Below, piece after piece: positions 15,499 through 24,800 of a stretch of DNA of 64,000 nucleotides. Where the stretch lies: positions 134,357-198,356 of the forward strand of contig HF985660.1 in assembly GCA_000431155.1 (NCBI GenBank), written 5' to 3'. This DNA is from Bacteroides sp. CAG:927 (lineage in GTDB: Bacteria > Bacteroidota > Bacteroidia > Bacteroidales > Muribaculaceae). Both the position numbers and the translations under genes were made by a program. Numbering within the stretch: position 1 is the stretch's first letter; each line of letters begins with the position of its first letter. The notes beneath the pieces were generated by a model. That model had not been told where the DNA came from and did not search any database. It saw only the letters and a program-made list of their open reading frames with translations.

Positions 15499-16569
15499 AT
15501 GCATAATTCTCTACCCGCTGTGCTCATCCTTGAAGACGGCACACGCTTTGAAGGCAAATCTTTCGGATTCAAAGGCTCAACTTCCGGCGAAGTAGTTTTC
15601 AACACGGCAATGACCGGCTACCCCGAAAGCCTCACCGACCCTTCCTATGAGGGACAGATTCTCGTCACCACCTACCCCATTCTTGGTAATTACGGCGTTC
15701 CGCCACGACGCGAAAAAAACGATGTGAGCGAATATTACGAGAGCGACCACATTCATGCACGCGCAATCGTGTGTCAGGACTATTCATGGGACCACTCGCA
15801 TTGGCAGGCCGACCGCTCTCTTGCCCAATGGCTCAACGAAGAGAATATTGTGGGTATATATGGGATTGACACTCGCGCCCTGACCAAACATCTGCGTGAA
15901 AAAGGCTCCATGCTCGGCAAAATAATTGTGGACGGATGCGACGATGTTGAGTTCTATGATCCTAACAAAGAGAATCTTGTTGCAAAAGTAAGCTGTCCCG
16001 AAGTGGAATACCACGGTAACGGCGACAAAACTGTAGTACTTGTGGACTGCGGAGTCAAGCACAACATTATCCGATGCCTCACGCGTAGAGGCGTACGCGT
16101 TGTGAGGGTGCCATGGAACTATGACTTCACTTCCATACCCTACGACGGCCTTTTTATATCCAACGGCCCAGGCAACCCCGATATGGCGGAAACCACGGTT
16201 GAAAACATTCGTAAGGCCATGAAGATTGGCAAACCTATCTGCGGGATATGCATGGGCAACCAGCTGCTCAGCAAAGCTGCCGGTGCAAGGATTTACAAAC
16301 TCAAATACGGACACCGAAGCCATAACCAGCCTGTCATGCGCACCGGCACCAACCAGTGCTATGTCACTTCCCAGAATCATGGGTTTGCGGTGGACCAGTC
16401 AACTCTTCCTGCTGACTGGGAACCTCTTTTTGTGAACATGAACGATGGCACCAACGAAGGCATCCGACACAAAAGCAAACCTTTCTTCTCCGCTCAATTC
16501 CATCCCGAGGCCAGCAGCGGCCCCAAGGACACCGAGTTTTTCTTTGACGAATTCATCCAGATGCTTTAA
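15499..16569 (+). CDS. carA: Carbamoyl-phosphate synthase small (glutaminase) subunit
   Basis: This 356-residue protein has the full CarA length. It releases ammonia from glutamine and channels it to CarB for carbamoyl phosphate, feeding pyrimidine and arginine synthesis. The N-terminal CPSase domain has GEVVFNTAMTGYPESLTDPSY. The C-terminal class I amidotransferase has nucleophile Cys251 in GICMGNQ and the His/Glu pair in QFHPEASSGP. Asn replaces the usual His two residues after the nucleophile (GICLGHQ in E. coli); that His is not catalytic. carB follows 11 bases later. Confidence 0.96.
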   Translation: MHNSLPAVLILEDGTRFEGKSFGFKGSTSGEVVFNTAMTGYPESLTDPSYEGQILVTTYPILGNYGVPPRREKNDVSEYYESDHIHARAIVCQDYSWDHSHWQADRSLAQWLNEENIVGIYGIDTRALTKHLREKGSMLGKIIVDGCDDVEFYDPNKENLVAKVSCPEVEYHGNGDKTVVLVDCGVKHNIIRCLTRRGVRVVRVPWNYDFTSIPYDGLFISNGPGNPDMAETTVENIRKAMKIGKPICGICMGNQLLSKAAGARIYKLKYGHRSHNQPVMRTGTNQCYVTSQNHGFAVDQSTLPADWEPLFVNMNDGTNEGIRHKSKPFFSAQFHPEASSGPKDTEFFFDEFIQML

Positions 16570-16580
16570 TCCTCGATACA

Positions 16581-19500
16581 ATGAAAACTACCAATCGCGA
16601 CGAAAATATCAAAAAAGTGCTCCTGCTCGGCTCGGGCGCTCTTAAAATAGGTGAAGCCGGTGAATTTGACTATTCTGGCTCACAGGCTCTCAAGGCCATG
16701 AAAGAGGAGGGCATCACCACTGTGCTCATCAACCCCAACATTGCCACTGTACAGACTTCCGACGGATTTGCCGACAAAATATATTTCCTTCCCGTCACAC
16801 CATATTTTGTAGAAAAAGTTATTGAGCGTGAAAAGCCCGATGGCATACTGCTGGCGTTCGGAGGCCAAACAGCCCTCAACTGTGGTGTGGAACTGTACAA
16901 AAAGCATATTCTGGACAAGTACAACGTAAAAGTACTCGGCACCCCAGTTCAGGCCATCATAGACACTGAGGACCGTGAACTCTTTGTGCACAAGCTTGAC
17001 GAAATCAACGTAAAAACCATTAAGAGCGAAGCCGTCAACACCGTTGCTGATGCCATTCAGGCTGCCGCCACGCTTGGCTATCCGGTTATAGTTCGTGCCG
17101 CCTATGCTTTAGGCGGACTCGGTTCCGGATTCTGCGACAACGAGCAGGAACTTATAGCCCTTGCCGAAAAGGCGCTCTCTTTCTCACCGCAGGTACTTGT
17201 GGAGAAATCGCTTAAAGGATGGAAAGAAGTGGAATATGAAGTTGTGCGCGACCGTTTCGACAACTGCATCACAGTGTGCAACATGGAAAACTTTGACCCA
17301 CTGGGCATACACACCGGTGAAAGTATCGTGGTCGCACCATCGCAGACTCTTAGCAATGAGGACTATCATTATCTGCGCAAACTCGCCATCAAGATCATAC
17401 GCCATGTAGGTATTGTGGGCGAATGTAATGTGCAGTATGCTTTTGACCCCGAGTCAATGGACTATCGCGTCATTGAGGTTAATGCCCGACTCAGCCGCTC
17501 TTCGGCTCTTGCCTCCAAAGCCACCGGCTACCCGCTGGCTTTCGTGGCTGCGAAGCTCGGATTGGGCTACGGTCTCTTTGATCTCAAAAACTCCGTCACA
17601 AAGCAGACCTCAGCCTTCTTTGAACCGGCTTTGGACTATATTGTATGCAAGATTCCGCGCTGGGACCTTGGTAAATTTCATGGCGTGCGCCGCGAAATTG
17701 GCTCCTCAATGAAATCTGTGGGTGAAGTCATGGCCATAGGCCGTACTTTTGAGGAGGTCATCCAAAAAGGACTCCGCATGATTGGTCAGGGAATGCACGG
17801 ATTTGTAGGTAATCACGACATTGATGTTCCCGATCTTGACCATGCTCTCTCCGAGCCGACCGACAAGCGTATCTTCGTCATATCCAAAGCCATGCAGCAA
17901 GGATATGATGTTGAAAAAATCCATGCGCTCACCAAAATTGACCGCTGGTTCCTATACCGTCTCCAGAATATCATAGACACTTCCCGGGAGCTTCGCAAAG
18001 CAAGTACCCTTGAAGAACTTTCACCGACTCTCCTGCGCACTGCCAAGGAACAAGGGTTCAGCGACTTCCAGATAGCACGCGAGGTCCTGAAAGCCGGCAT
18101 GACCGATGCCGAGCAGGCCAATCTGCAAGTGCGCTCATTGCGTAAATCGCTTGGCATAACGCCCGTAGTCAAGCAAATTGACACATTGGCGGCCGAATAC
18201 CCCGCAATGACCAACTATCTCTATCTCACCTACAACGGGTCTGAAAATGATATACAGTATGTAGGCGATCACCGTTCTATTGTGGTGTTGGGTTCCGGCG
18301 CGTACCGTATAGGCAGCTCAGTGGAATTTGACTGGTGCTCCGTAAACGCTCTGCTAACGGTAAAAAAAGAAGGGTGGCGCTCGGTTATGATCAACTACAA
18401 TCCCGAGACCGTGTCAACCGACTATGACATGTGCGACCGATTGTATTTCGATGAGCTTACTTTTGAGCGCGTCATGGATATTCTGGATCTTGAGTCTCCT
18501 CATGGCGTAATCCTGTCGGTAGGTGGTCAGATACCAAACAACCTTGCCACTCGGCTTGACAAAGAGCATGTCAACATCCTTGGCACATCTGCCAAAAGCA
18601 TTGACAATGCCGAGGACCGCAACAAATTCTCCGCTATGCTTGACCGCCTCGGCATTGACCAGCCCCGTTGGCGCGAGCTGACAAGCTTTGACGACATCAA
18701 CAAGTTTATTGATGAAGTGGGATTTCCGGTACTCGTGCGCCCGAGCTACGTGCTCAGCGGTGCCGCGATGAATGTGTGCTCCAACTCTGAGGAACTGCAC
18801 CGATTCCTGCGGCTTGCCGCAAATGTGTCCAAAAAGCACCCCGTTGTGGTAACGGAATTCATTCAGAACGCCAAGGAGATAGAGATGGATGCTGTGGCAC
18901 AGAACGGCGACATCAAGGTTTATGCCATTTCCGAACATATAGAATTTGCTGGTGTCCACTCAGGTGATGCCACAATACAGTTTCCCCCGCAAAAACTGTA
19001 TGTGGAAACCATGCGCCGCATAAAGAAAGTCTCATCGCAAATAGCCAAGGCTCTCAACATTTCAGGTCCGTTCAACATTCAGTTCCTTGCCAAGAACAAC
19101 GACATCAAGGTTATTGAATGCAACCTTCGCGCATCACGAAGCTTTCCGTTCGTGTCAAAGGTTCTGAAAATCAACTTTATTGACCTTGCCACTAAAGTAA
19201 TGCTGGGAATCCCGGTAGAGAAACCTGCCAAAAATGCTTTTGACCTTGATTACGTGGGTATTAAAGCATCTCAGTTCAGTTTCTCGCGGTTGCAGGGTGC
19301 CGATCCGGTTCTTGGCGTTGACATGTCATCTACCGGCGAGGTCGGGTGTCTCGGCATCGACACATCCGAAGCCCTCATGAAATCCATGCTCTCCGTTGGC
19401 TTGCGAGTCCCCTCCAAAGGTGTGCTTCTGAGCACCGGCACGGCCAAACAGAAAGCGGCAATGCTTGAAGCGGCACAGCAGCTCAACCGTTGTGGCTACC

Positions 19501-19817
19501 GTATTTATGCCACCGGTGGCACACACCGTTTCCTGAACGACAATGGCGTGCCTGCCCTGCGCGTGTATTGGCCCAGCGAAGCCGACATGCATCCGCAGGC
19601 TCTGCAGCTGCTTCATGACAGGGAAATTGATTTGGTCGTAAATATCCCTAAGAATCTTACTCCCGCCGAACTTACCAACGGACATAAGATTCGCCGCGCT
19701 GCCATTGACCTTAACATACCTCTGCTCACCAATGCCCGTCTTGCTTCGGCTTTCATCAATGCCTTCACCACTCTTAGCCTTGACGACATTGAAATAAAAC
19801 CATGGGATGAATACTGA
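16581..19817 (+). CDS. carB: Carbamoyl-phosphate synthase large subunit
   Basis: This 1078-residue protein has the usual two homologous halves, each with an ATP-grasp synthetase domain. The first half begins LLLGSGALKIGEAGEFDYSG, the second VVLGSGAYRIGSSVEFDW. The first half makes carboxyphosphate and carbamate; the second phosphorylates carbamate. A C-terminal MGS-type regulatory domain (LLSTGTAKQKAAMLEAA and IYATGGTHRFL) is the site for allosteric control by nucleotides in the family. Length and domain order match E. coli CarB. The gene overlaps prmC by 11 bases. Confidence 0.97.
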   Translation: MKTTNRDENIKKVLLLGSGALKIGEAGEFDYSGSQALKAMKEEGITTVLINPNIATVQTSDGFADKIYFLPVTPYFVEKVIEREKPDGILLAFGGQTALNCGVELYKKHILDKYNVKVLGTPVQAIIDTEDRELFVHKLDEINVKTIKSEAVNTVADAIQAAATLGYPVIVRAAYALGGLGSGFCDNEQELIALAEKALSFSPQVLVEKSLKGWKEVEYEVVRDRFDNCITVCNMENFDPLGIHTGESIVVAPSQTLSNEDYHYLRKLAIKIIRHVGIVGECNVQYAFDPESMDYRVIEVNARLSRSSALASKATGYPLAFVAAKLGLGYGLFDLKNSVTKQTSAFFEPALDYIVCKIPRWDLGKFHGVRREIGSSMKSVGEVMAIGRTFEEVIQKGLRMIGQGMHGFVGNHDIDVPDLDHALSEPTDKRIFVISKAMQQGYDVEKIHALTKIDRWFLYRLQNIIDTSRELRKASTLEELSPTLLRTAKEQGFSDFQIAREVLKAGMTDAEQANLQVRSLRKSLGITPVVKQIDTLAAEYPAMTNYLYLTYNGSENDIQYVGDHRSIVVLGSGAYRIGSSVEFDWCSVNALLTVKKEGWRSVMINYNPETVSTDYDMCDRLYFDELTFERVMDILDLESPHGVILSVGGQIPNNLATRLDKEHVNILGTSAKSIDNAEDRNKFSAMLDRLGIDQPRWRELTSFDDINKFIDEVGFPVLVRPSYVLSGAAMNVCSNSEELHRFLRLAANVSKKHPVVVTEFIQNAKEIEMDAVAQNGDIKVYAISEHIEFAGVHSGDATIQFPPQKLYVETMRRIKKVSSQIAKALNISGPFNIQFLAKNNDIKVIECNLRASRSFPFVSKVLKINFIDLATKVMLGIPVEKPAKNAFDLDYVGIKASQFSFSRLQGADPVLGVDMSSTGEVGCLGIDTSEALMKSMLSVGLRVPSKGVLLSTGTAKQKAAMLEAAQQLNRCGYRIYATGGTHRFLNDNGVPALRVYWPSEADMHPQALQLLHDREIDLVVNIPKNLTPAELTNGHKIRRAAIDLNIPLLTNARLASAFINAFTTLSLDDIEIKPWDEY

Positions 19818-20670
19818 TCTCACCCTTTCGGAATTGCAGCATGCCACTGTGCAGACTCTCTCGGCCATTTATCCGCAGAGTGAGGCACAGTGGCTGTGGC
19901 GTGAGATGATGCTGCGCATCAAAGGCTGGGACCGGGTTCAACTCGCTATCCGCGCCAACGACACGGTTTCGGATTTTGTAAAGCAAAAAGTTGCCGACAC
20001 CACTGCCCGTTTGCTTACTCATGAGCCTATACAATACATTTTCGGCATGACCGAATTTTATGGCTTGCAGCTTCATGTATCGCCCGATGTGCTTATTCCG
20101 CGCCCGGAGACAGCCGAACTTGTCGATATTATCGTTCGTCAGGCCAATAATCAGCCCGATTTGCGTGTTCTTGACCTATGCACCGGCAGCGGATGCATAG
20201 CCGTTGCTCTGGCTCGCAATTTACTGTTTCCGCACATTGACGCTGTTGACTTGAGCGCAAAGGCGCTGGAAATTGCCGAAGCAAATGCCCGGGAACTGAG
20301 AGTCAAGATTAATTTCTCCCGGCGCGATGCGCTCCACCTCCCTCCGGCCCCGTCTCCTTGCTACGACATAATAGTAAGCAATCCGCCTTACATCACTGAG
20401 CATGAGAAATCCTCAATGGACCCCAATGTGCTTGATTACGAACCGCACATGGCTCTGTTCGTGCCTGACAATAATCCACTCCTGTTTTACCGGGCAATAG
20501 CTTCGTATGCTCTCTCCGCATTGGTGCCGTCAGGTAGGTTGTACTTTGAAATCAACCCTGACTACGCATCACAAATCAGCGATGAGCTTAAACAACAGGG
20601 ATGGGAGGACATAAATGTAATCCCTGACATGCAGCGTCTTAACCGTTTCATATACTGCACCCGCCCATGA
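19807..20670 (+). CDS. prmC: Release-factor glutamine N5-methyltransferase PrmC (HemK)
   Basis: This 287-residue protein methylates the GGQ glutamine of peptide chain release factors, using S-adenosylmethionine. A helical N-terminal domain is followed by the hinge DVLIPRPETAELVD, the SAM-binding motif VLDLCTGSGCIAVALA and the glutamine-binding NPPY motif in VSNPPYITEHE. Its start lies inside carB and its end overlaps recX by four bases, so the two are probably translated in a coupled way. Confidence 0.95.
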   Translation: MNTDLTLSELQHATVQTLSAIYPQSEAQWLWREMMLRIKGWDRVQLAIRANDTVSDFVKQKVADTTARLLTHEPIQYIFGMTEFYGLQLHVSPDVLIPRPETAELVDIIVRQANNQPDLRVLDLCTGSGCIAVALARNLLFPHIDAVDLSAKALEIAEANARELRVKINFSRRDALHLPPAPSPCYDIIVSNPPYITEHEKSSMDPNVLDYEPHMALFVPDNNPLLFYRAIASYALSALVPSGRLYFEINPDYASQISDELKQQGWEDINVIPDMQRLNRFIYCTRP

Positions 20671-21152
20671 AAAAGCAAATTTCCAAAGCTATGGCTCTGG
20701 ACCGGTTGGAATCACTTTGCGTGGCGGCGGAACGGTGCGAAAGTGAACTCCGGCGCAAGCTGTTTACATGGCAGATACCTTCGGCAGATGCCGATGCCAT
20801 AATGCTGCATCTCAAAAAAAATAGATTTGTGAGCGATGAACGGTTCGCCCGCTCTTTTGTCCGCGACAAATACCGTCTGTCTATGTGGGGCAGACGCAAG
20901 ATTGTGAACGAGCTTATGACAAAGCGCGTGGATGCCGCATACATTCGGCAAGCTCTTGATGAGATTGAGGAAGACAGTTACACCGAAAATGCCCGCAGAA
21001 TCATCAAAGCCAAAATGCGCTCTATAAAGGATGTCAACACCTATGACGGACGCACAAAGCTGTTTCGGTATGCCGTTGGTCGGGGATATGAACCGTCACT
21101 GGTGGCTTCTATCATCAAAAATCCCGCCTTATGGACTGGCGAAGATTGCTGA
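20667..21152 (+). CDS. recX: RecX-family regulator of RecA
   Basis: This 161-residue all-helical protein has the three-helix repeats of RecX: SELRRKLFTWQIP, VSDERFARSFVRDKY and GRRKIVNELMTKRV. RecX binds RecA filaments and limits recombinase activity. Length fits the family (about 150-165). recA is not in the window. It overlaps prmC (ATGA) and comF (22 bases). Confidence 0.88.
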   Translation: MKKQISKAMALDRLESLCVAAERCESELRRKLFTWQIPSADADAIMLHLKKNRFVSDERFARSFVRDKYRLSMWGRRKIVNELMTKRVDAAYIRQALDEIEEDSYTENARRIIKAKMRSIKDVNTYDGRTKLFRYAVGRGYEPSLVASIIKNPALWTGEDC

Positions 21153-21832
21153 AAGGGGCCGCAAACCTCATTTGGCCGGAAGTGTGTGAGGTCTGTGGCT
21201 GCTCGCTTGTCAATGGCGAAAAAGTAATCTGTCTCGGATGCCGGCTGAAGTTGCCGCGCACCATGCTTCACACCGACTCGTTCAGCATCATTCATCAGCG
21301 GCTCGCCGGCAAAGTGCCTGTAGAACGGGCTGCCGGATACTTCTACTATTACCGTTCCGGCGAGTTTACACGCCTGATATATGCCACCAAATATCATGGC
21401 CGCCCGAAAGTGGCACGCTATCTCGCCTCCGAATATGCCCGCGAAATCCGCTCTGACGGATTTTTTGACGGAATAGACTTGGTTATCCCGGTTCCGCTTC
21501 ATCGGTTCAAAGAATGGAAACGAGGATACAACCAGAGCCGCTACATAGCTTTGGGCATTGCCGATGTCACCGGGATTGCTGTCGGGAATAATCTTGTGGC
21601 CACTCGCTCACATGCCACACAGACGCGCAAGAATGCCTATCACAGATGGCTCAATTCACGCAACTTGTACAGGGCCGTCAACCCCTCTGAACTTGAAGGA
21701 AAACACATTCTGATAGTGGACGATGTGCTCACCACCGGCTCTACTCTACTGGCATGCTGCGAAGCTATTCACACCGCCGCCCCCTCAGCCCGCATATCAG
21801 TGCTCACGCTCGCCGTGGCGCACCTACAATGA
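21131..21832 (+). CDS. ComF-family phosphoribosyltransferase-like protein
   Basis: This 233-residue protein has an N-terminal zinc-ribbon (CEVCGCSL and CLGC) and a C-terminal phosphoribosyltransferase fold with PRPP loop ILIVDDVLTTGSTL. The middle QSRYIALGIADVTGI and the TRSHATQTRKNAYHRW segment are typical of ComF/GntX proteins. In naturally competent bacteria ComF acts in DNA uptake; elsewhere the role is unclear. Last gene of the carA operon. Its 3' end overlaps the convergent minus-strand gene by nine bases. Confidence 0.85.
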   Translation: MDWRRLLKGAANLIWPEVCEVCGCSLVNGEKVICLGCRLKLPRTMLHTDSFSIIHQRLAGKVPVERAAGYFYYYRSGEFTRLIYATKYHGRPKVARYLASEYAREIRSDGFFDGIDLVIPVPLHRFKEWKRGYNQSRYIALGIADVTGIAVGNNLVATRSHATQTRKNAYHRWLNSRNLYRAVNPSELEGKHILIVDDVLTTGSTLLACCEAIHTAAPSARISVLTLAVAHLQ

Positions 21833-22642
21833 CTTACGCCTGAAAGCGTCAATAAAACTGCCGGGAGTGGCATTATAAATATTTGCCCCTATATACCGTG
21901 CATACTCATCCACATCAAAATATGCCTTGAACGCAATGTGGAAACTGAGCAACAGCTCATGGAGCCGTACATTCTTATAAACAGATGCCACACGTTGATG
22001 CTCTGCATCGTTGTCACGATAAAAATGCGGCTGTACGCTCACCACCTCGTTATTCTCATTCACATCCAGCGTTTTTGTCCATGAATGGTCGGCACCGGTC
22101 AGATACACATTTCTGTACCCCATCCATAATGCCGCCATGATTGATGGAATAAGAACATTGCGGGGACGTGGCATTCCGAGTTTGTGATTGTATGCAAAAT
22201 GACGCAACCATTTTGCACCCTCTATACCCACAAAATTGAATTCGCGCACATCAATCCATTTAGTCCGTGGAACATTCTTTCCACGTGGAACAAATAAAAT
22301 TATGGGCCATTCCACGCTCTCCAAATTGTGGAACAATTGTTCCACGTTGTCATTTATCCCCCGATTGAAGAACACCGGATCGGCCAAAAGATAATATTTC
22401 GGGCGTAAAGCAAAAAACTCATCAGTGTTTGCAGCAAAATTCACCGCGAGCAGCGGATATTTCTTAAACGCCTCAGGATGATCCACAAGGCTTTGCGACA
22501 GCGACGGACCGTTGCCCATTACAATTATAGTATCGCCTTCGGGTTTTATCCCTTTCCAGTTCACACATCGGCTCTGCAAAGCCATTTTCACAAGCCCTTT
22601 GGCAGTCAGTCCCGCCGTTTTGATTATTTCACCAATCTTCAT
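21824..22642 (-). CDS. DUF115/GT42-like putative glycosyltransferase
   Basis: This 272-residue protein has no signal peptide. IIVMGNGPSLSQSL near residue 40 is the Rossmann-type nucleotide loop shared by DUF115/MptE-like proteins and the GT42 sialyltransferases. LRPKYYLLADPVFF, IMAALWMGYRNVYLTGADHS and the end IYNATPGSFIDAF also resemble that group: a conserved small-x-x-Ala-x-x-x-Gly-Tyr before a strand and Asp, and a terminal N-x-T-P-x-S. A sugar-transfer role is therefore likely; donor and acceptor are unknown. Legionaminate-type genes in the same window make a nonulosonate donor an attractive guess. It follows murI by seven bases and is probably co-transcribed. Confidence 0.55.
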   Translation of the reverse strand: MKIGEIIKTAGLTAKGLVKMALQSRCVNWKGIKPEGDTIIVMGNGPSLSQSLVDHPEAFKKYPLLAVNFAANTDEFFALRPKYYLLADPVFFNRGINDNVEQLFHNLESVEWPIILFVPRGKNVPRTKWIDVREFNFVGIEGAKWLRHFAYNHKLGMPRPRNVLIPSIMAALWMGYRNVYLTGADHSWTKTLDVNENNEVVSVQPHFYRDNDAEHQRVASVYKNVRLHELLLSFHIAFKAYFDVDEYARYIGANIYNATPGSFIDAFRRKSL

Positions 22643-22649
22643 AACAACA

Positions 22650-23486
22650 CTAAAGGTCTATATGCCGCACTGCAACAGGCTCTTGCAGAAATATGCGGGC
22701 AAGGTCGGTAAACTTGTCGGGGTCCTCGGTCGTGAGATAACGGCATGTGCCTCCCTTGGAACATCTGCACTCCATCTCGGGATGCCTCTTCATGTAGTCG
22801 GCAAGGCTCCGCGCCACAATTTCACCCTGGGTCACAATTTTTATGTGCTCCGGCACCGCATCACGTATTTTAGGATAAAGTATTGGATAATGGGTGCATG
22901 CGAGCACTATAGTATCTATTTCCGGACCTTTTTTAAGCAAGCCGTCCACATATTTGCGCACAAAATAGTCGGCACCCTCGCTCTCGGCCTCATGATTTTC
23001 CACAAGCGGCACCCACATCGGACACGCCTGTGAATATACCTTAAAATCGGGATTCAGTTTAGCCACCTCCATCTCATAGCTGTGGGACTGCACGGTACCG
23101 TTGGTACCCATCACCCCGATATTTCCGGTGCTTGACAATTCCCCCAACGCCTCTACGGTGGGGCGTATCACGCCAAGTACGCGCCTTGTCGGGTCAATTA
23201 CCGGCAAGTCGCGCTGCTGAATAGAACGCAACGCCTTTGCTGAGGCTGTGTTGCATGCCAGTATCACCAGTTTGCACCCCTGAGCGAACAGATATTTCAC
23301 CGCCTCAAGCGTGAACTGATACACCACGTCAAAAGACCTTGTGCCGTAAGGAGCACGCGCATTATCGCCCAGATACAGATAGTCATATTCTGGCAGCTGA
23401 CTGCGTATTGCCTTAAGAATCGTCAAACCGCCGTAACCCGAATCAAACACCCCGATTGGCGAGGTTCCATTCTCTTTTTGTTGCAT
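22650..23486 (-). CDS. murI: Glutamate racemase
   Basis: This 278-residue enzyme interconverts L- and D-glutamate for peptidoglycan stem peptides. The catalytic cysteines lie in VILACNTASAKAL and IVLACTHYPIL. The N-terminal substrate loop IGVFDSGYGGLTIL and YLGDNARAPYGTRS are diagnostic. The -7 box ends only five bases before the ATG, so the message may be leaderless. In many Bacteroidales murI follows the bamA-ompH genes, as here, but a terminator separates them. Confidence 0.96.
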   Translation of the reverse strand: MQQKENGTSPIGVFDSGYGGLTILKAIRSQLPEYDYLYLGDNARAPYGTRSFDVVYQFTLEAVKYLFAQGCKLVILACNTASAKALRSIQQRDLPVIDPTRRVLGVIRPTVEALGELSSTGNIGVMGTNGTVQSHSYEMEVAKLNPDFKVYSQACPMWVPLVENHEAESEGADYFVRKYVDGLLKKGPEIDTIVLACTHYPILYPKIRDAVPEHIKIVTQGEIVARSLADYMKRHPEMECRCSKGGTCRYLTTEDPDKFTDLARIFLQEPVAVRHIDL

Positions 23487-23490
23487 GCCA

Positions 23491-23498
23491 CAAAGGTA
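23491..23498 (-). promoter_or_regulatory. -7 promoter box of murI
   Basis: Read on the minus strand, TACCTTTG. Its spacing to the murI ATG (start codon at 23486-23484) leaves almost no 5' leader. Confidence 0.55.
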
Positions 23499-23540
23499 AT
23501 CAAATTATACAACAATTCAGCGCATCGTAAATAACGGCGC

Positions 23541-23572
23541 ACAAAAAAAGGCTGCACCGTGGTGCAACCTTT
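23541..23572 (-). terminator. Intrinsic terminator after the bamA-ompH operon
   Basis: On the minus strand AAAGGTTGCACC (from 23572) pairs with GGTGCAGCCTTT around a two-base loop, with one G-U pair, and is followed by TTTTGTGC. It lies 24 bases past the second ompH stop and separates this operon from murI. Confidence 0.85.
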
Positions 23573-23595
23573 CTATAGAGTCTGTGTTGTGGAGA

Positions 23596-24090
23596 TTATT
23601 TCAACCCGAGTTTTGCTTTTACCTGAGGGGTGATGTCCTCAACAGTCTTGCCCACGTAAATAGGCACATTGTTTTCAAAAATCATGGTGTAATCGCCTTC
23701 TGCGCCCACAGCCTGTATAGCAGTCATAACTTTCTGCTGAATAGGAGCCATAAGCTGCTCCTGCTGACGCTGGAGGTCCTGAGTGGCGGTGGTACGGAAC
23801 TGATTCATTTTCTGGTCAAGCTCCTGAAGCTCCGACATACGGCGATCCTTGATGGTTTGGGGAGTCTCATCGTTCATGCCCTGGAATTCGGTGTATTTTT
23901 TATTGAATTCCTCCTGCAGGTTCTTGAATTCATCCTCATATTTCTTGGAGGCTGCTTCAAGAGCAGTGCGTGCCTCGGTCATATCGGGCATAGCTTCAAT
24001 AATGGGCTGGGCATTGACAACGCCAAACTTCTGTGCAAACGCCATTGAGGGTAAAGCCACTACAATGGCAAGTAACAATTTCTTGATCAT
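23596..24090 (-). CDS. OmpH/Skp-family periplasmic chaperone (second copy)
   Basis: This 164-residue protein has signal peptide MIKKLLLAIVVALPSMAFAQ. The mature part starts with the family strand KFGVVNAQPIIEAMPDMTEA, continues as a long charged coiled coil (residues about 45-125) and ends with DYTMIFENNVPIYVG. Skp trimers hold unfolded outer-membrane proteins on the way to BamA. Last gene of the operon; a 106-base gap separates it from the first copy. Confidence 0.9.
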   Translation of the reverse strand: MIKKLLLAIVVALPSMAFAQKFGVVNAQPIIEAMPDMTEARTALEAASKKYEDEFKNLQEEFNKKYTEFQGMNDETPQTIKDRRMSELQELDQKMNQFRTTATQDLQRQQEQLMAPIQQKVMTAIQAVGAEGDYTMIFENNVPIYVGKTVEDITPQVKAKLGLK

Positions 24091-24196
24091 TGGTTAGGTA
24101 TAGTTATTGTTTTTATATTCTCTAATTATAACGGCAGTCACACCGCCAAATTGTTAACCTGATAGTGAAATTTAATTAAACGCAAAGATATTAAAA

Positions 24197-24724
24197 TTAT
24201 CGCGCATAGCCAAGTTTTGCGAGCACATCATTGCTCACATCTATACGCGGCGAAGCAAAAATGATGTCCGCGCTTGAGGCACGGTCAAAAATACACATGT
24301 AACCGCGCTCCTCACTCACTTTCTTTACCGCATTATATACTTCTTCCTGAATAGGCTTCATGAGCGACTGACGCTTCTTGTACATTTCACCGTCAGGGCC
24401 GAAATATTTGTTGCGTAGCTCGGCAGCCTCTTTTTCTTTAGCCACGATGTTGGCTTCTTCTTTTTTCTTCTGCTCATCGGTCAGGAAAGGCATCTGACTC
24501 TGATAGTTCTTGTACATGGTCTCAGCCTCACGCTGCACACCCTCCACTTCTTTCTGCCAACGCTGCGACAGCTGGTCAAGCTGGTTGTTGGCCACTTCAT
24601 AAGCGGGCACATTGGAAAGTATATACTCCATGTCCACCAGCGCAAATTTCTGAGCTTTGGCAGCGGCAAAACCCACTGCCACAAATGCCATCATAATGGC
24701 TATTCTTTTTATTAATGTCTTCAT
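24197..24724 (-). CDS. OmpH/Skp-family periplasmic chaperone (first copy)
   Basis: This 175-residue protein has a signal peptide ending AAAKAQ, the strand KFALVDMEYILSNVPAYEVA, an extended coiled coil (about residues 45-130) and a C-terminal strand block (GYMCIFDRASSADIIFA). It is a diverged paralogue of the next gene. Two tandem ompH genes downstream of bamA are usual in Bacteroidota; the two may form separate or mixed trimers. Confidence 0.9.
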   Translation of the reverse strand: MKTLIKRIAIMMAFVAVGFAAAKAQKFALVDMEYILSNVPAYEVANNQLDQLSQRWQKEVEGVQREAETMYKNYQSQMPFLTDEQKKKEEANIVAKEKEAAELRNKYFGPDGEMYKKRQSLMKPIQEEVYNAVKKVSEERGYMCIFDRASSADIIFASPRIDVSNDVLAKLGYAR

Positions 24725-24800
24725 AATTTCACAATAAATAGATTATAGTGTTAAGACTATTACGGCCTTGAAAAGTTCAAATCCAATATATTAAATTATG

